Both the position numbers and the translations under genes were made by a program. The notes under the pieces were generated by a model. It saw only the letters and a list, made by a program, of their open reading frames with translations, searched no databases and was not told the origin of the DNA. Shown in pieces: positions 18,640 to 26,620 of a stretch of 64,000 nucleotides of DNA. The stretch is from Anabaena sp. UHCC 0204 (GTDB taxonomy: Bacteria > Cyanobacteriota > Cyanobacteriia > Cyanobacteriales > Nostocaceae). The stretch lies in assembly GCF_009711975.1 (NCBI RefSeq), contig NZ_VIKW01000025.1, positions 1 to 64,000 of the forward strand. The letters are read 5' to 3'. How positions within the stretch are numbered: position 1 is the first letter of the stretch; the number at the start of each line of letters is the position of its first letter.

Positions 18640-19119
18640 ATGTTCCAATGGTCAAAAAAGGTAGTTAAATCCGTTACGTTCAATCCAGAAATTGCTGATG
18701 AAAGCTTATTAGCGCAGGTGGAAAACTACTTAGAGGTACAGCCAGATAAAACTTTCAGTGACCTGTGTAAAGAGGCTCTCTGGAAAGTTTTGTGTGTCCC
18801 AGAATCTGCTCAACCGCCTTCTAAGTCAGCAAATATAACTACGATTGAGCAAAAAATCGGTGATATGCAACGTCAAATGACCGATTTTGAGGAACGTTTT
18901 TTTGCTCAAGAGTCTCATCGTTTGGAGGCGATGGAAAGTCAAATGTTGTTACTTACTCAACAAGTATCAAAGTTGGCAATCATACTCGATCAGCAACCAC
19001 TTAGTTATATTCCTCCTAAATCTGAACCTGAAACTGATAGCGTTAGCGTGGCGCAAGCCATACCTCAAGAAGTAGACCCTGTAATTAGTCGCATTGGTCA
19101 GTTTCTTGATGATTTCTAA
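18640..19119 (+). CDS. ParR-like small coiled-coil partner of ParM
   Basis: This 159-residue protein is directly coupled to the parM-like gene. Residues 1-50 (VKSVTFNPEIADESLLAQVENYLEVQPDKTFSDLCKEALWKVL) read like a ribbon-helix-helix with the beta strand KSVTFN, as in ParR or similar DNA-binding adaptors. Residues about 65-110 form a coiled coil. A Pro/acidic tail ends in VISRIGQFLDDF, a possible hook for the actin partner. The tail includes SVSVAQAIP, encoded by a copy of a dispersed GTTAGCGTGGCG..GCCATA repeat. The ParR role is inferred from gene order and fold-like features, not from a confident homology. Confidence 0.6.
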   Translation: MFQWSKKVVKSVTFNPEIADESLLAQVENYLEVQPDKTFSDLCKEALWKVLCVPESAQPPSKSANITTIEQKIGDMQRQMTDFEERFFAQESHRLEAMESQMLLLTQQVSKLAIILDQQPLSYIPPKSEPETDSVSVAQAIPQEVDPVISRIGQFLDDF

Positions 19120-19181
19120 GAAAAGACCAGATTTTTGCTTGTTTTTACTTTGAGAAAAGCTCTTAACTAAACTACCGTAAG

Positions 19182-19217
19182 TCCCACCAGTAAGGCCAAA
19201 ATGGCTTATTGGTGGGA
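19182..19217 (+). terminator. Strong terminator hairpin after the parMR-like pair
   Basis: A 15-16 base stem, TCCCACCAGTAAGGCC against GGCTTATTGGTGGGA, has a 5-base loop and is followed by TGTTTTAT. It lies 63 bases after the stop of the ParR-like gene. Confidence 0.75.
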
Positions 19218-19235
19218 TGTTTTATAGGGCTAGGA

Positions 19236-19302
19236 GTCAGGATGTAGGGGTGTATCCCTGACGGAAGATGGAAGCGTCAGCATTTGGTGTCAGGACGTAT
19301 TC
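19236..19302 (-). repeat. Dispersed repeat (copy 2, reverse orientation)
   Basis: Its reverse complement aligns over about 65 bases with 9383-9447. Shared blocks include AAATGCTGA, TCCGTCAG and GATACA. It lies in the gap between the parMR-like pair and recJ. Confidence 0.5.
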
Positions 19303-19353
19303 TCCGTTAAGTTGAGAGAGAGAATATATTGTGAAATTAATTGTATGATTTTA

Positions 19354-19475
19354 GGGACTTCCAAAAAATAAATTATCCGGATTAACTAACCGCAGAGGCG
19401 CAGAGAACGCAGAGGAATGAGGGTTTTAGAGATTTTTTGCGTTAAATGGTTGAGTGTTTTTTATTTGGAAGTCCC
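19354..19475. mobile_element. MITE-like element, family A, copy 1
   Basis: A 122-bp non-coding element begins GGGACTTCCAAAAAATAAA and ends in the inverted form TTTATTTGGAAGTCCC. It is flanked by a TTA duplication (19351-19353 and 19476-19478). The internal text includes CGCAGAGGCGCAGAGAACGCAGAGG. A second copy in reverse orientation is at 43693-43813 with TAA flanks. The right-hand TTA is the stop codon of recJ on the minus strand, so the insertion lies exactly at the end of recJ. Confidence 0.75.
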
Positions 19476-21788
19476 TTATCTATTAAGCATAGAAACAATC
19501 ATAGATAAAGGAACATGGAAAAAATAATCTTGTTGGAATTGTTCTTCTCGGACTGCTGCTAAAAATTGGCTAATAGCATAGTCAGCAGGTTTTTGATAAT
19601 GTGTAGAATTCCATAATATTTCTAAATAATTATCTTGACGTTGAACAATAAACCCTAAATATTTTAAAGCTTGAAAACCCAAATACAGACTTTGATCACT
19701 AATACCAAGTTTTTCTAAAAATTGCCTGCGGGTAACTAGTTCATGTGTGCGACTGAGGTATTTAGCAATTCCGACTAGAGTTAGCCAAATGTCTTGAGGA
19801 GTTGCATTTTGAGGTTTTTGCCAAGCAATCACTAATTGTTGTTGATAATCAAGAGATTTCTGCCACCATAAACGTAAATTATCCCAATTAGTAGGACAAT
19901 CTTTCATTATTAATAATGATTTTTCAGATTTTAATTTTCCTGAAGCTTCCTGATTTCGCCAATCTAAAATAATATTAGAAATCTGATTTTTCAGTTCCAA
20001 CTCAGAATTAGAACGCACCGCAACTAATCTAATTTCATAGCGTTTTTTAAAACTGTTAAAATCAATTTCGGCAATACAATCACATCTACCCATAGGCAAA
20101 TCTTCCTGATAATGTCCCCACCAAAGCCCCGGAAAAGAACTTTTAGTAGAATCATCCCGAATATCAAAATCAGTTTTAATATATTGGATTTTATTTCCTT
20201 TCAAATCTTGTTGATTTCGATGCCAAGCGTTTTCAAACCAACAATTTTTAATAAGTAACTTAGGAATAGGATTACCCATACCACAGGGTTCTAAAAGCTT
20301 GAGTTCTAAAAATAAATCTTTGCCCAAATCGGCAACCGTCACCATTAAATCAGCTTGAACCGTGGGAGTGAGACTAATTCCTCCCAAAGATTGGCGTAAC
20401 TTTTGGTTAATTGCGGCTGTAAATAACGGGATATTTTCTACCAACAAACTCAAACCTGCTGCAAAAGGATGTCCACCAAAACGATGTAATAAATGGGATT
20501 GTTCTTGAACTAATTGATATAAATCAACAGCATTAATCGAACGTGCCGAACCTCGCGCTAGAGAAGGGCTAGAATCTGTCCCATTGTCCTTTCCTTCCGT
20601 ACTTAACAAAATTGTGGGACGACCTGTTTCTTGGGCGATTTGTCCAGCAACCAAACCCAAAACACCAACCGCCCATTGAGGATCTTCTAAAACAATGACG
20701 CTAGTAGTTGATAAGTCTAATTGACTGAGTTTTTTAGTAACTTGCGCTTGGACATCTTTTTGTAAAGACTTGCGACGAGAATTAGCTAATTCCGTTTCTT
20801 CTGCAAGTTGTTGACAACGTTGAATATCTCTACTCGTCAATAATTCTACACAGAAACTAGCGTCACCATGAATGCGACTAACAGCATTAATCCGTGGACC
20901 CAAACCAAAAGAAATATCTGTCGGGCGATCGCCACTTTTCTGGCATAATTCTAATAATCTCCCCACACCTGGTCTTCTTCTCGCTGCTATTGGTTTTTTA
21001 TAATCAGCTTGTAATTGTTGAATTCCCAATTGTGCCAAATAGCGACAATCACCACTTAATTGTACCAAGTCTGCAATTAATCCCACTGCCACTAAATCTA
21101 ATAAATCCGTTAAAGGATGTTCAGGAATATCTGGCAAACTTTTATATAATGCTTCCACCAACTTATAAGCAACTGCAACCCCAGAAAGATGAAATAAAGG
21201 ATGTTCTTTGGGTAAATAACGAGGATTGATAATTGCCACTACCGGCGGACGTGCTGATGGTAATGTATGATGGTCAGTAACGATAACATCTATCCCTAAA
21301 CTTTGAGCATAAATAATTTCCGCAATATTTGTACTACCCGTATCACAAGTAACAATCAACTTACAATCTTGTGCAGCTAAAATATCAATTCCTGACTTAT
21401 TTAAACCATGAGATTCTGTTAACCGATTGGGAATATAATAACTTAATTGATGATGTTGCTGAAAAAATTCACCCAACCCATCCCATAATACCGCAGTCGA
21501 AGTAATACCATCTGCATCAAAATCTCCCCAAATAGTAACCTTTTCTCCCGTTTTTCCCGCAATTATTAATCGTTGCACAGCCAAATCCATCTCCTGTCCA
21601 AATTCAAAAGAATCAGCCGGTTGATAAACTTGATAATTAATAAAAGCCGCTAACTTTTCCTCATTTTGAATACCCCGTTGCCAAAATAATTGAGCAGCAA
21701 AATTACCACCTGTTGCTGGTGCATACCTTTTCACCAATTCAATAAACCAATCTGGGGGTTGTTCTGTTCCTGTTAAAATCCATTCCAT
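19476..21788 (-). CDS. recJ: Single-stranded-DNA-specific exonuclease RecJ
   Basis: RecJ degrades single-stranded DNA 5' to 3' in recombination and repair. The DHH phosphoesterase motifs are IWGDFDADGITSTA (GDFDADG at 88-94), TCDTG (147-151) and VTDHH (170-174). A DHHA1 domain follows with HRFGGHPFAAGLSL near 438-451, and the oligonucleotide-binding part comes next. The 770-residue length includes a C-terminal extension of about 150 residues (winged-helix-like, LTLVGIAKYLSRTHELVTRRQFLEKLG), as in other cyanobacteria. It is the last gene of a minus-strand run with a GNAT and a PD-(D/E)XK nuclease gene. A MITE abuts its stop codon. Confidence 0.95.
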   Translation of the reverse strand: MEWILTGTEQPPDWFIELVKRYAPATGGNFAAQLFWQRGIQNEEKLAAFINYQVYQPADSFEFGQEMDLAVQRLIIAGKTGEKVTIWGDFDADGITSTAVLWDGLGEFFQQHHQLSYYIPNRLTESHGLNKSGIDILAAQDCKLIVTCDTGSTNIAEIIYAQSLGIDVIVTDHHTLPSARPPVVAIINPRYLPKEHPLFHLSGVAVAYKLVEALYKSLPDIPEHPLTDLLDLVAVGLIADLVQLSGDCRYLAQLGIQQLQADYKKPIAARRRPGVGRLLELCQKSGDRPTDISFGLGPRINAVSRIHGDASFCVELLTSRDIQRCQQLAEETELANSRRKSLQKDVQAQVTKKLSQLDLSTTSVIVLEDPQWAVGVLGLVAGQIAQETGRPTILLSTEGKDNGTDSSPSLARGSARSINAVDLYQLVQEQSHLLHRFGGHPFAAGLSLLVENIPLFTAAINQKLRQSLGGISLTPTVQADLMVTVADLGKDLFLELKLLEPCGMGNPIPKLLIKNCWFENAWHRNQQDLKGNKIQYIKTDFDIRDDSTKSSFPGLWWGHYQEDLPMGRCDCIAEIDFNSFKKRYEIRLVAVRSNSELELKNQISNIILDWRNQEASGKLKSEKSLLIMKDCPTNWDNLRLWWQKSLDYQQQLVIAWQKPQNATPQDIWLTLVGIAKYLSRTHELVTRRQFLEKLGISDQSLYLGFQALKYLGFIVQRQDNYLEILWNSTHYQKPADYAISQFLAAVREEQFQQDYFFHVPLSMIVSMLNR

Positions 21789-21814
21789 TTTAGATCACAT
21801 TCCAACTTGTATAT

Positions 21815-21851
21815 TTCTTTCTTCCTTTGCGCCTTTGCGCCTTTGCGTGAG
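21815..21851. repeat. TTTGCGCC(T) dispersed repeat
   Basis: CTTCCTTTGCGCCTTTGCG followed by CCTTTGCGTGAGA fills the gap between the GNAT gene and recJ. Nearly the same text is at 52364-52402 between two secretion genes. It is a short tandem core (CTTTGCGC) spread in intergenic space. Confidence 0.6.
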
Positions 21852-21860
21852 ACAAGGAAT

Positions 21861-22502
21861 TTATTCATCATTATTAATTAAATCTTTTCCTAATTCATTG
21901 ATTAAAGGATTGATAACTACATCATTAGGAATTGCTTCTGTTTTCCGAGTACGTATGGTAGGACGAGTACGTTTATAACCTGCCCTTTCGGCTTTTTGAT
22001 GTTCATAATCTATGAGTCTACCATAATGTGGATGTTTACTTAAATTCATTGATAGGAAAATATGTTGACGCATATTTCCGAAACCTTTGCGATTAAAAAA
22101 TTTCACCGCTGGTGTGTTAGTGGGATCTGTATCTACTAACATAAACCGTACTCCATCTTCAATCATTCTCGCAATAATTTTATCAACTAATTGATCAGCA
22201 ACTCCCTGACGTTGAAATTTAGGATTGACACCTAACCACAAAATATAACCATAAGTCCAAGATGCTTTGGTAATAATAGTTCCTAACACAAATCCTGCCA
22301 GTTCTCCCTCGGTTTCTGCAACTAAACAATATTCTGGATCTGTATTATAAAGTCCAATTACTTCCCATTCATCCCAAGTGCGATATAAATAGGGATATAA
22401 ATCACTGGTAAATAATTCTTCACCTAAATGGTAAATAGGAGCAATATCATCAATTCCTATTTCCCGAACATAAATAACATCGTTATCATCAAAGGGTTTC
22501 AT
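21861..22502 (-). CDS. GNAT-family N-acetyltransferase
   Basis: This 213-residue protein has the acetyl-CoA fold: IDDIAPIYHLGEELF, then ELAGFVLGTIITKASWTYGYILWLGVNPKFQRQGVADQLVDKII. The V-x-P-x-x-Q-R-Q-G-V-A motif A lies near 91-105, and the NTPAVKFFNRKGF motif B near 127-139. Members acetylate small molecules or protein N-termini. The target is unknown. Residues about 155-213 form a charged tail. It lies 12 bases after the nuclease gene and 72 bases before recJ, so the three are likely co-transcribed. Confidence 0.85.
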   Translation of the reverse strand: MKPFDDNDVIYVREIGIDDIAPIYHLGEELFTSDLYPYLYRTWDEWEVIGLYNTDPEYCLVAETEGELAGFVLGTIITKASWTYGYILWLGVNPKFQRQGVADQLVDKIIARMIEDGVRFMLVDTDPTNTPAVKFFNRKGFGNMRQHIFLSMNLSKHPHYGRLIDYEHQKAERAGYKRTRPTIRTRKTEAIPNDVVINPLINELGKDLINNDE

Positions 22503-22514
22503 ATTTTTAAAATT

Positions 22515-23324
22515 TTAAAGTGATACTTCTTGAATATTTTCCAGACTAGGAAATTGTGAATAAGTATTTTCAGTTACTTCTTTGATTTTTTGACGGTGAC
22601 AGCGCACAGCATATTGACAGGATTCACAGATTTTTGAAGATTCAGCAATTTGTGGAAATGATATATTATGATATTGATAATTATTTACCCATTCGGTGAA
22701 ATTATTTAATAGTTGATTTAAGTCCTCTGCTGTTTTTTGATGTTTTTTTTCATTATAAATAAATTTAATGTTTTGAGTTTTTCCTTTTGATTGTACAAAC
22801 CAGTAAGTCATGGAGATATTTTCTAATAAATAGTTGCTAGTTTCTGCCAATACATACAGATAAAGTCTTGTTTGCCAATTCTGAGCTAATATTTTTGGTT
22901 TTGGTGGTTGGGGATTGGTTTTCCAGTCGAGAATTTGGGCTTGATATTGATCAGCAATTAATAAATCATAAATGACTGTGAGTAGGTAATCTCCAATTTG
23001 CAAAGTCCGATAATGTTCACTTTCTCGAAAAGTTTGATTATCAGGATCAGGTGTAAATATATCTGGAGCAATTTTAGTAAAATCGGTCATCCAATTTTGC
23101 AACCGATGATCTGTTTGTAGTAAACTATCAATGGGTAAACCCATTTCTTTTTGCTGCATGAGTAAGTGAAACCGACTACCTAAAATTTGATATTCTTCGT
23201 GTTTAGGATCTAGAGGAGTATTAAGTTGTTCTAAATAGCTATGTTGGAATTTGCGAGGACAAGCTGCGAGTAAGTTGAGATGTCCCTGGGAGAGACGGAG
23301 TATTTGGGTAGAAGTTGATAACAT
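22515..23324 (-). CDS. PD-(D/E)XK nuclease-superfamily protein with Cys cluster
   Basis: This 269-residue protein is of the RecB/Cas4-like nuclease group. An N-terminal SQGHLNLLAACPRKFQHSYLEQL gives the first Cys. The core active site ILDWKTNPQPPKP (D-x-K) lies near 133-137. The C-terminal CESCQYAVRCHRQK supplies three more Cys, a pattern that holds an iron-sulfur cluster in AddB/Cas4-type nucleases. It is 8 kb from the cas genes and in an operon with recJ, so it more likely serves DNA repair than CRISPR adaptation. That role is inferred. Confidence 0.8.
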   Translation of the reverse strand: MLSTSTQILRLSQGHLNLLAACPRKFQHSYLEQLNTPLDPKHEEYQILGSRFHLLMQQKEMGLPIDSLLQTDHRLQNWMTDFTKIAPDIFTPDPDNQTFRESEHYRTLQIGDYLLTVIYDLLIADQYQAQILDWKTNPQPPKPKILAQNWQTRLYLYVLAETSNYLLENISMTYWFVQSKGKTQNIKFIYNEKKHQKTAEDLNQLLNNFTEWVNNYQYHNISFPQIAESSKICESCQYAVRCHRQKIKEVTENTYSQFPSLENIQEVSL

Positions 23325-23367
23325 GATTCTATCTTACCTATCTGAAGGTTAAAATATTAAGATAACT

Positions 23368-23502
23368 TTATTGCTCATCTAAATTCAAAAACAAAGACTC
23401 TAAATCCCTATATCCACTAACTACTCGAACAATTACAATACTATTTTTCAATAAACGATCAAAAATTATATATCCATCAATAGGAATACATCTATTTTTC
23501 AT
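23368..23502 (-). pseudogene. Truncated ParE toxin remnant
   Basis: A 44-codon frame starts inside the end of the parD gene (ATGA-like overlap) and reads MKNRCIPIDGYIIFDRLLKN, then SIVIVRVVSGYRDLESLF. This corresponds to only the last 40 or so residues of ParE toxins, with their GY.IFYR and VRVLHG.RDLESLF motifs. The first 50-60 residues of a normal ParE are missing. The toxin is presumably inactive, unless the short form is a deliberate product. Confidence 0.7.
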
Positions 23503-23767
23503 TCTCACGCGCTATCCTAATTTTTGCCTCTAATCTAGGCATAATGACATCACTATTAACAACCTCACCGCGTTCAATTTGAGCAAGCCCTACAGCCAAT
23601 TTTTCGTGTGTTTCTCGTTCCCATTCCTGATACTCTTTTTCCCACTCTGATAATAATTTAAGTGCTTTAATTATTACATCATCGGCATTAGTATAATGAC
23701 CTGTGGCAATATAAGCCTGTATTAATTCTGCTGTTTCTGGTTTAAGTTGAATATTCATAATTGACAA
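23492..23767 (-). CDS. ParD-family antitoxin
   Basis: This 91-residue ribbon-helix-helix protein begins MNIQLKPETAELIQAYIATGHYTNADDVIIKALKLLSEWEKEYQEW, the ParD DNA-binding pattern. A C-terminal helix that binds ParE follows. It overlaps by 11 bases the truncated toxin frame that follows, as in intact parDE operons. With the toxin truncated it is likely an orphan antitoxin. Confidence 0.85.
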   Translation of the reverse strand: MSIMNIQLKPETAELIQAYIATGHYTNADDVIIKALKLLSEWEKEYQEWERETHEKLAVGLAQIERGEVVNSDVIMPRLEAKIRIARENEK

Positions 23768-23785
23768 TCTTCCTCTTAATTACCC

Positions 23786-23850
23786 ATTACCAATCACCAA
23801 TCACCAATCACCAATTACCAAGTAAAAAATAAAAAATAAAAGGTAAAAGG
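23786..23850. repeat. Heptameric tandem repeats upstream of parD
   Basis: A run of ACCAATC/CCAATTA units is followed by AAAAAATAAAA units. It lies between parD and the small membrane protein gene, as other STRR tracts do in this window. Confidence 0.7.
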
Positions 23851-23902
23851 GTGAAGTGTGCATTCCTCATTCATCCTCTTACCTTTTTCATATACCTGAT
23901 GC

Positions 23903-24106
23903 TTATTTCATGTTAGCCCGTGCATCCCTCACTGCGGCAAGAAAAAAGAATCCGGTGAGAGGAATGCTCAAAGCTAGGATAATGGCAGTGGTTTGGACAC
24001 CAAAATTTGGTTCTCCATAACTAAGTTCAAAAACCGAACCAACAGCCGCGATCGCTGTTATACAAGCACCACCTAAAAATAAACCGCTTTTTGGAGTTAA
24101 ATACAC
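23903..24106 (-). CDS. Small two-helix membrane protein of unknown function
   Basis: I do not recognise a named family. The 67-residue protein has two hydrophobic helices, about residues 8-28 (GLFLGGACITAIAAVGSVFEL) and 38-58 (TTAIILALSIPLTGFFFLAAV), with a short basic tail (RDARANMK). It starts 12 bases after the end of def on the same strand, so it is likely co-transcribed with it. It resembles small membrane proteins widespread in cyanobacteria. Confidence 0.6.
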   Translation of the reverse strand: MYLTPKSGLFLGGACITAIAAVGSVFELSYGEPNFGVQTTAIILALSIPLTGFFFLAAVRDARANMK

Positions 24107-24118
24107 TGCTAGACCACC

Positions 24119-24682
24119 CTATGCTACTGGTTTCACTGCTTGATACGAGAAGCCATTTTTAGATAGCTCCTGGGCTAAAGTCAAGGAATTTTCTACACGA
24201 TCTACAAATACCACACCGTTGAGGTGATCCATTTCGTGCAGAATACAGCGACCAAGTAAATCATCAGCTTTTAATGTCTGAGGACGGCCATATTCGTCTT
24301 TATAGGCGATTGTTACCACTTCTGGACGTTTTACATCTAGATAGACGTTGGGAATACTTAAACACCCTTCCTGAGCCACGCAGAGCTTACTACTCACCTG
24401 TTTAATGGTGGGGTTAATTAATACCAATGGAGGATGATCTGGGTTATCTGGTTCGCAGTCAATGACAATCAGTTGTTTGTTAATCCCGACTTGGGGTGCA
24501 GCCAAACCAATGCCATCTGAGCTATACATAGTTTGCAGCATTTCCCGTACTAGTTGGCGGAGTTCGTCATCTATTTTAGTAATGCGCTTGGCAGGTTGAC
24601 GCAAAACGCGATCGCCTAAGTAGTGCATCTGCAAAGGTGGATTTTTTAACTTTTTCTTCTCTACAGCAATATCAGAGGGCAT
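24119..24682 (-). CDS. def: Peptide deformylase
   Basis: Def removes the formyl group from new proteins. All three signatures are present in the 187-residue protein: GIGLAAPQVG (57-66), EGCLSIP (105-111, Cys ligand) and HEMDH (149-153, two His ligands and the catalytic Glu). The N-terminal extension of about 18 residues is usual in cyanobacteria. A small membrane protein gene follows directly. Confidence 0.96.
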   Translation of the reverse strand: MPSDIAVEKKKLKNPPLQMHYLGDRVLRQPAKRITKIDDELRQLVREMLQTMYSSDGIGLAAPQVGINKQLIVIDCEPDNPDHPPLVLINPTIKQVSSKLCVAQEGCLSIPNVYLDVKRPEVVTIAYKDEYGRPQTLKADDLLGRCILHEMDHLNGVVFVDRVENSLTLAQELSKNGFSYQAVKPVA

Positions 24683-24724
24683 GGTTCTTGATGGCTTTAT
24701 GGTGAATAATCTAATTTGATTCTA

Positions 24725-24778
24725 TCGTTAGTTGTCAGTGGTCAGTTGTTCGTTGTCAGTGGTCAGTTGTTCGTTGTC
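24725..24778. repeat. GTCAGTGGTCAGTTGTTCGTT tandem repeat
   Basis: Direct repeats of GTTGTCAGTGGTCAGTTGTTC occur between def and ftsX. They are followed by CAATTGT heptamers (24795-24830) that run up to the ftsX start. Confidence 0.6.
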
Positions 24779-24834
24779 GGATAAAAATTTTTATTAATTG
24801 TCAATTGTCAATTATCCATTATCAATTATTTTTC

Positions 24835-25734
24835 ATGTTTAAATATTTCACGAAACTAGATTACCTACTGAAAGAAACTTTCCTGGGCTTAAAACGGGGG
24901 GGATGGATGAATTGGGCTGCTGTGAGTACGGTGACAGTGTTACTGTTTCTCTTTGGGTTAAGTCTGCAAGTCTCTTGGCAGGTAGAAACACTGTTGAATC
25001 AATTTGGTAGTCAGTTGGAATTATCAGTTTATTTAGAACCAGGTGTGCAAGCTTTTAATCTCCAACCACTCATTACAAAAATGCCCGAAGTTGCTGGTGT
25101 GGAAGTGATTACCAAAGAACAAGCTTGGACTAAGTTGGTGAAAGAATTCGGTTTAACTGATATTAATGGTGCAACTCAACAGTTAGGGGGTAATCCTCTG
25201 GTTGATGAAATGAAGGTAAAAGCACTCAGTCCCCAAGTTGTCCCAAATTTAGCGACACAGTTAGCGAAATTGTCAGGGGTGGAGGTGGTGCAATACGTTG
25301 ATGAAGCGGTGAAAAGGGTTGCCCAGTTACATCAGGGTTTAAACTGGATTACTTTAACAATTACAATTATTTTAACATTAACGGCGATCGCTGTCACCAC
25401 AACTACTATCCGCTTAATTGTCATGGCACGTCGTCAAGAAATAGAAATTATGCAATTGGTGGGAGCAACGGCTACTTGGATTTATCTACCATTTATTCTA
25501 CAAGGAATTTCTTTTGGTTTATTAGGTGGAGCGATCGCTTGGAGTTTTATTTCTCTCACTCAACAATTTCTCAACCGCTTACTAATCAATCAACCCGATT
25601 TTATCCAATTTCTCCGCAACGGTTTACAACTTACTACCTCTCAAACTCTACTATTACCTCTGATTCTCTTGAGTTTTGGTGCAACTGTTGGATTAATGGG
25701 TAGTTTATTTGCTGTCAAACGGTTTGCTAAGTAA
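24835..25734 (+). CDS. ftsX: Cell division protein FtsX
   Basis: FtsX is the permease-like partner of FtsE and controls peptidoglycan hydrolases at division. The 299-residue protein has TM1 (about 24-46), a periplasmic domain (LEPGVQAFNLQPLITKMPEVAGVEVITKEQAW), and three C-terminal TMs with the FtsX motif TTTIRLIVMARRQEIEIMQLVGATATWIYLPFILQG. The frame is open 30 bases further upstream, but that part lies in an STRR; MFKYFTKLDYLLKE is the natural start. No ftsE is adjacent. Confidence 0.93.
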   Translation: MFKYFTKLDYLLKETFLGLKRGGWMNWAAVSTVTVLLFLFGLSLQVSWQVETLLNQFGSQLELSVYLEPGVQAFNLQPLITKMPEVAGVEVITKEQAWTKLVKEFGLTDINGATQQLGGNPLVDEMKVKALSPQVVPNLATQLAKLSGVEVVQYVDEAVKRVAQLHQGLNWITLTITIILTLTAIAVTTTTIRLIVMARRQEIEIMQLVGATATWIYLPFILQGISFGLLGGAIAWSFISLTQQFLNRLLINQPDFIQFLRNGLQLTTSQTLLLPLILLSFGATVGLMGSLFAVKRFAK

Positions 25735-26138
25735 ATCAAAGGGTTTTTCCTCAATAGCGACGAATAGCGATCGCTCACTCAAATATATCCCGATTTTCCT
25801 GTTTTTTCCTGTTCTTTTTTTCAGAAGAGAGACTTAAATTTACTCCTTCTAGTTAACAAAAATCTCTCTGAAGATGAAAGGTAAGACGGAGATAATTAGG
25901 GGATGATGTCTATATAATTAATCTTTGATTTTTGAAATATATATAGAGTTAGAGTGGCTAACGAAAAGACCTTTTCCGCAAACCTCATATATAATTTATT
26001 TGCTGAACATCATACTATAGTAATAGTAAATATTTTTATAATCATCCAAATTAATTCTCAAGATAGAAGGCGTTAATAAATAATAGTTTTAAAGTAATAA
26101 GGTGAATCAATAACTTACGATTATGTAAGGAGACTTTT
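25735..26138. other. Non-coding gap before the DUF2795 gene
   Basis: No gene is seen in 400 bases. One HIP1 site (GCGATCGC, about 25770) is present and the rest is AT-rich. The promoter of the DUF2795 gene is likely in the last 200 bases; none was assigned. Confidence 0.4.
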
Positions 26139-26420
26139 ATGGCTACTAAATCCCAGGCAGGACGTGAAAATCGCGGTCCAGATAAAGGTGAAGCTTATGG
26201 TGTAGCAGCAGTAACTCAAGCACTTTCAGGGATAGACTTTCCGGCAACTAAAGAAGAAATCCTCCAGCAAGCAAGAGGTCATGAGGAAATTCACTGGACA
26301 AAAAACAAGACCATAGATTTAAAATCATTACTTGATCAAACCGGTCAAGATGAGTTTGAAAGTATGCCGGAGTTAGTGGAAGTTATCAGTGAAACGACGA
26401 GAGAAGAAGAACCTGCTTAA
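26139..26420 (+). CDS. DUF2795 domain protein
   Basis: This small 93-residue protein contains YGVAAVTQALSGIDFPATKEEILQQARGHEEIHW (about 27-61), the DUF2795 pattern, and has an acidic tail. The function of the family is not known. A clear AAGGAG site lies 9 bases before the ATG. It has no operon partner and is followed by CAATTGATAATTG repeats. Confidence 0.75.
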   Translation: MATKSQAGRENRGPDKGEAYGVAAVTQALSGIDFPATKEEILQQARGHEEIHWTKNKTIDLKSLLDQTGQDEFESMPELVEVISETTREEEPA

Positions 26421-26496
26421 CAATTGACAATTGATAATTGACAATTAATAATGGATAATTATCTCTTCTTGAAGGAGTATAAGATTGAAAGCCAGG

Positions 26497-26620
26497 AAAG
26501 GTTTTTGTTGTTCTTGAAAGAGAGATATTTTTACCCAAATTAACCAATTGTCAATTATCAAAGATTTTTATTGTTATTGAAAAAGAATATTTTTCCCCAA
26601 ATTAATCAATTATCAATTAA
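26497..26620 (+). repeat. Tandem duplication of about 62 bases
   Basis: 26497-26559 and 26560-26620 are two head-to-tail copies sharing GTTTTTGTTGTT.TTGAAA.AGA and TATTTTT.CCCAAATTAA.CAATT. The second copy contains the last codons and stop of aat on the other strand. Confidence 0.7.

Noticed and set aside
22515-23324. A second Cas4
   Set aside because: The protein has Cas4-like motifs (D-x-K, Cys cluster), but it lies in an operon with recJ, 8 kb from the array, and lacks the Cas4 N-terminal NQYSYCPHRCW pattern; it is better called a RecB-like nuclease.
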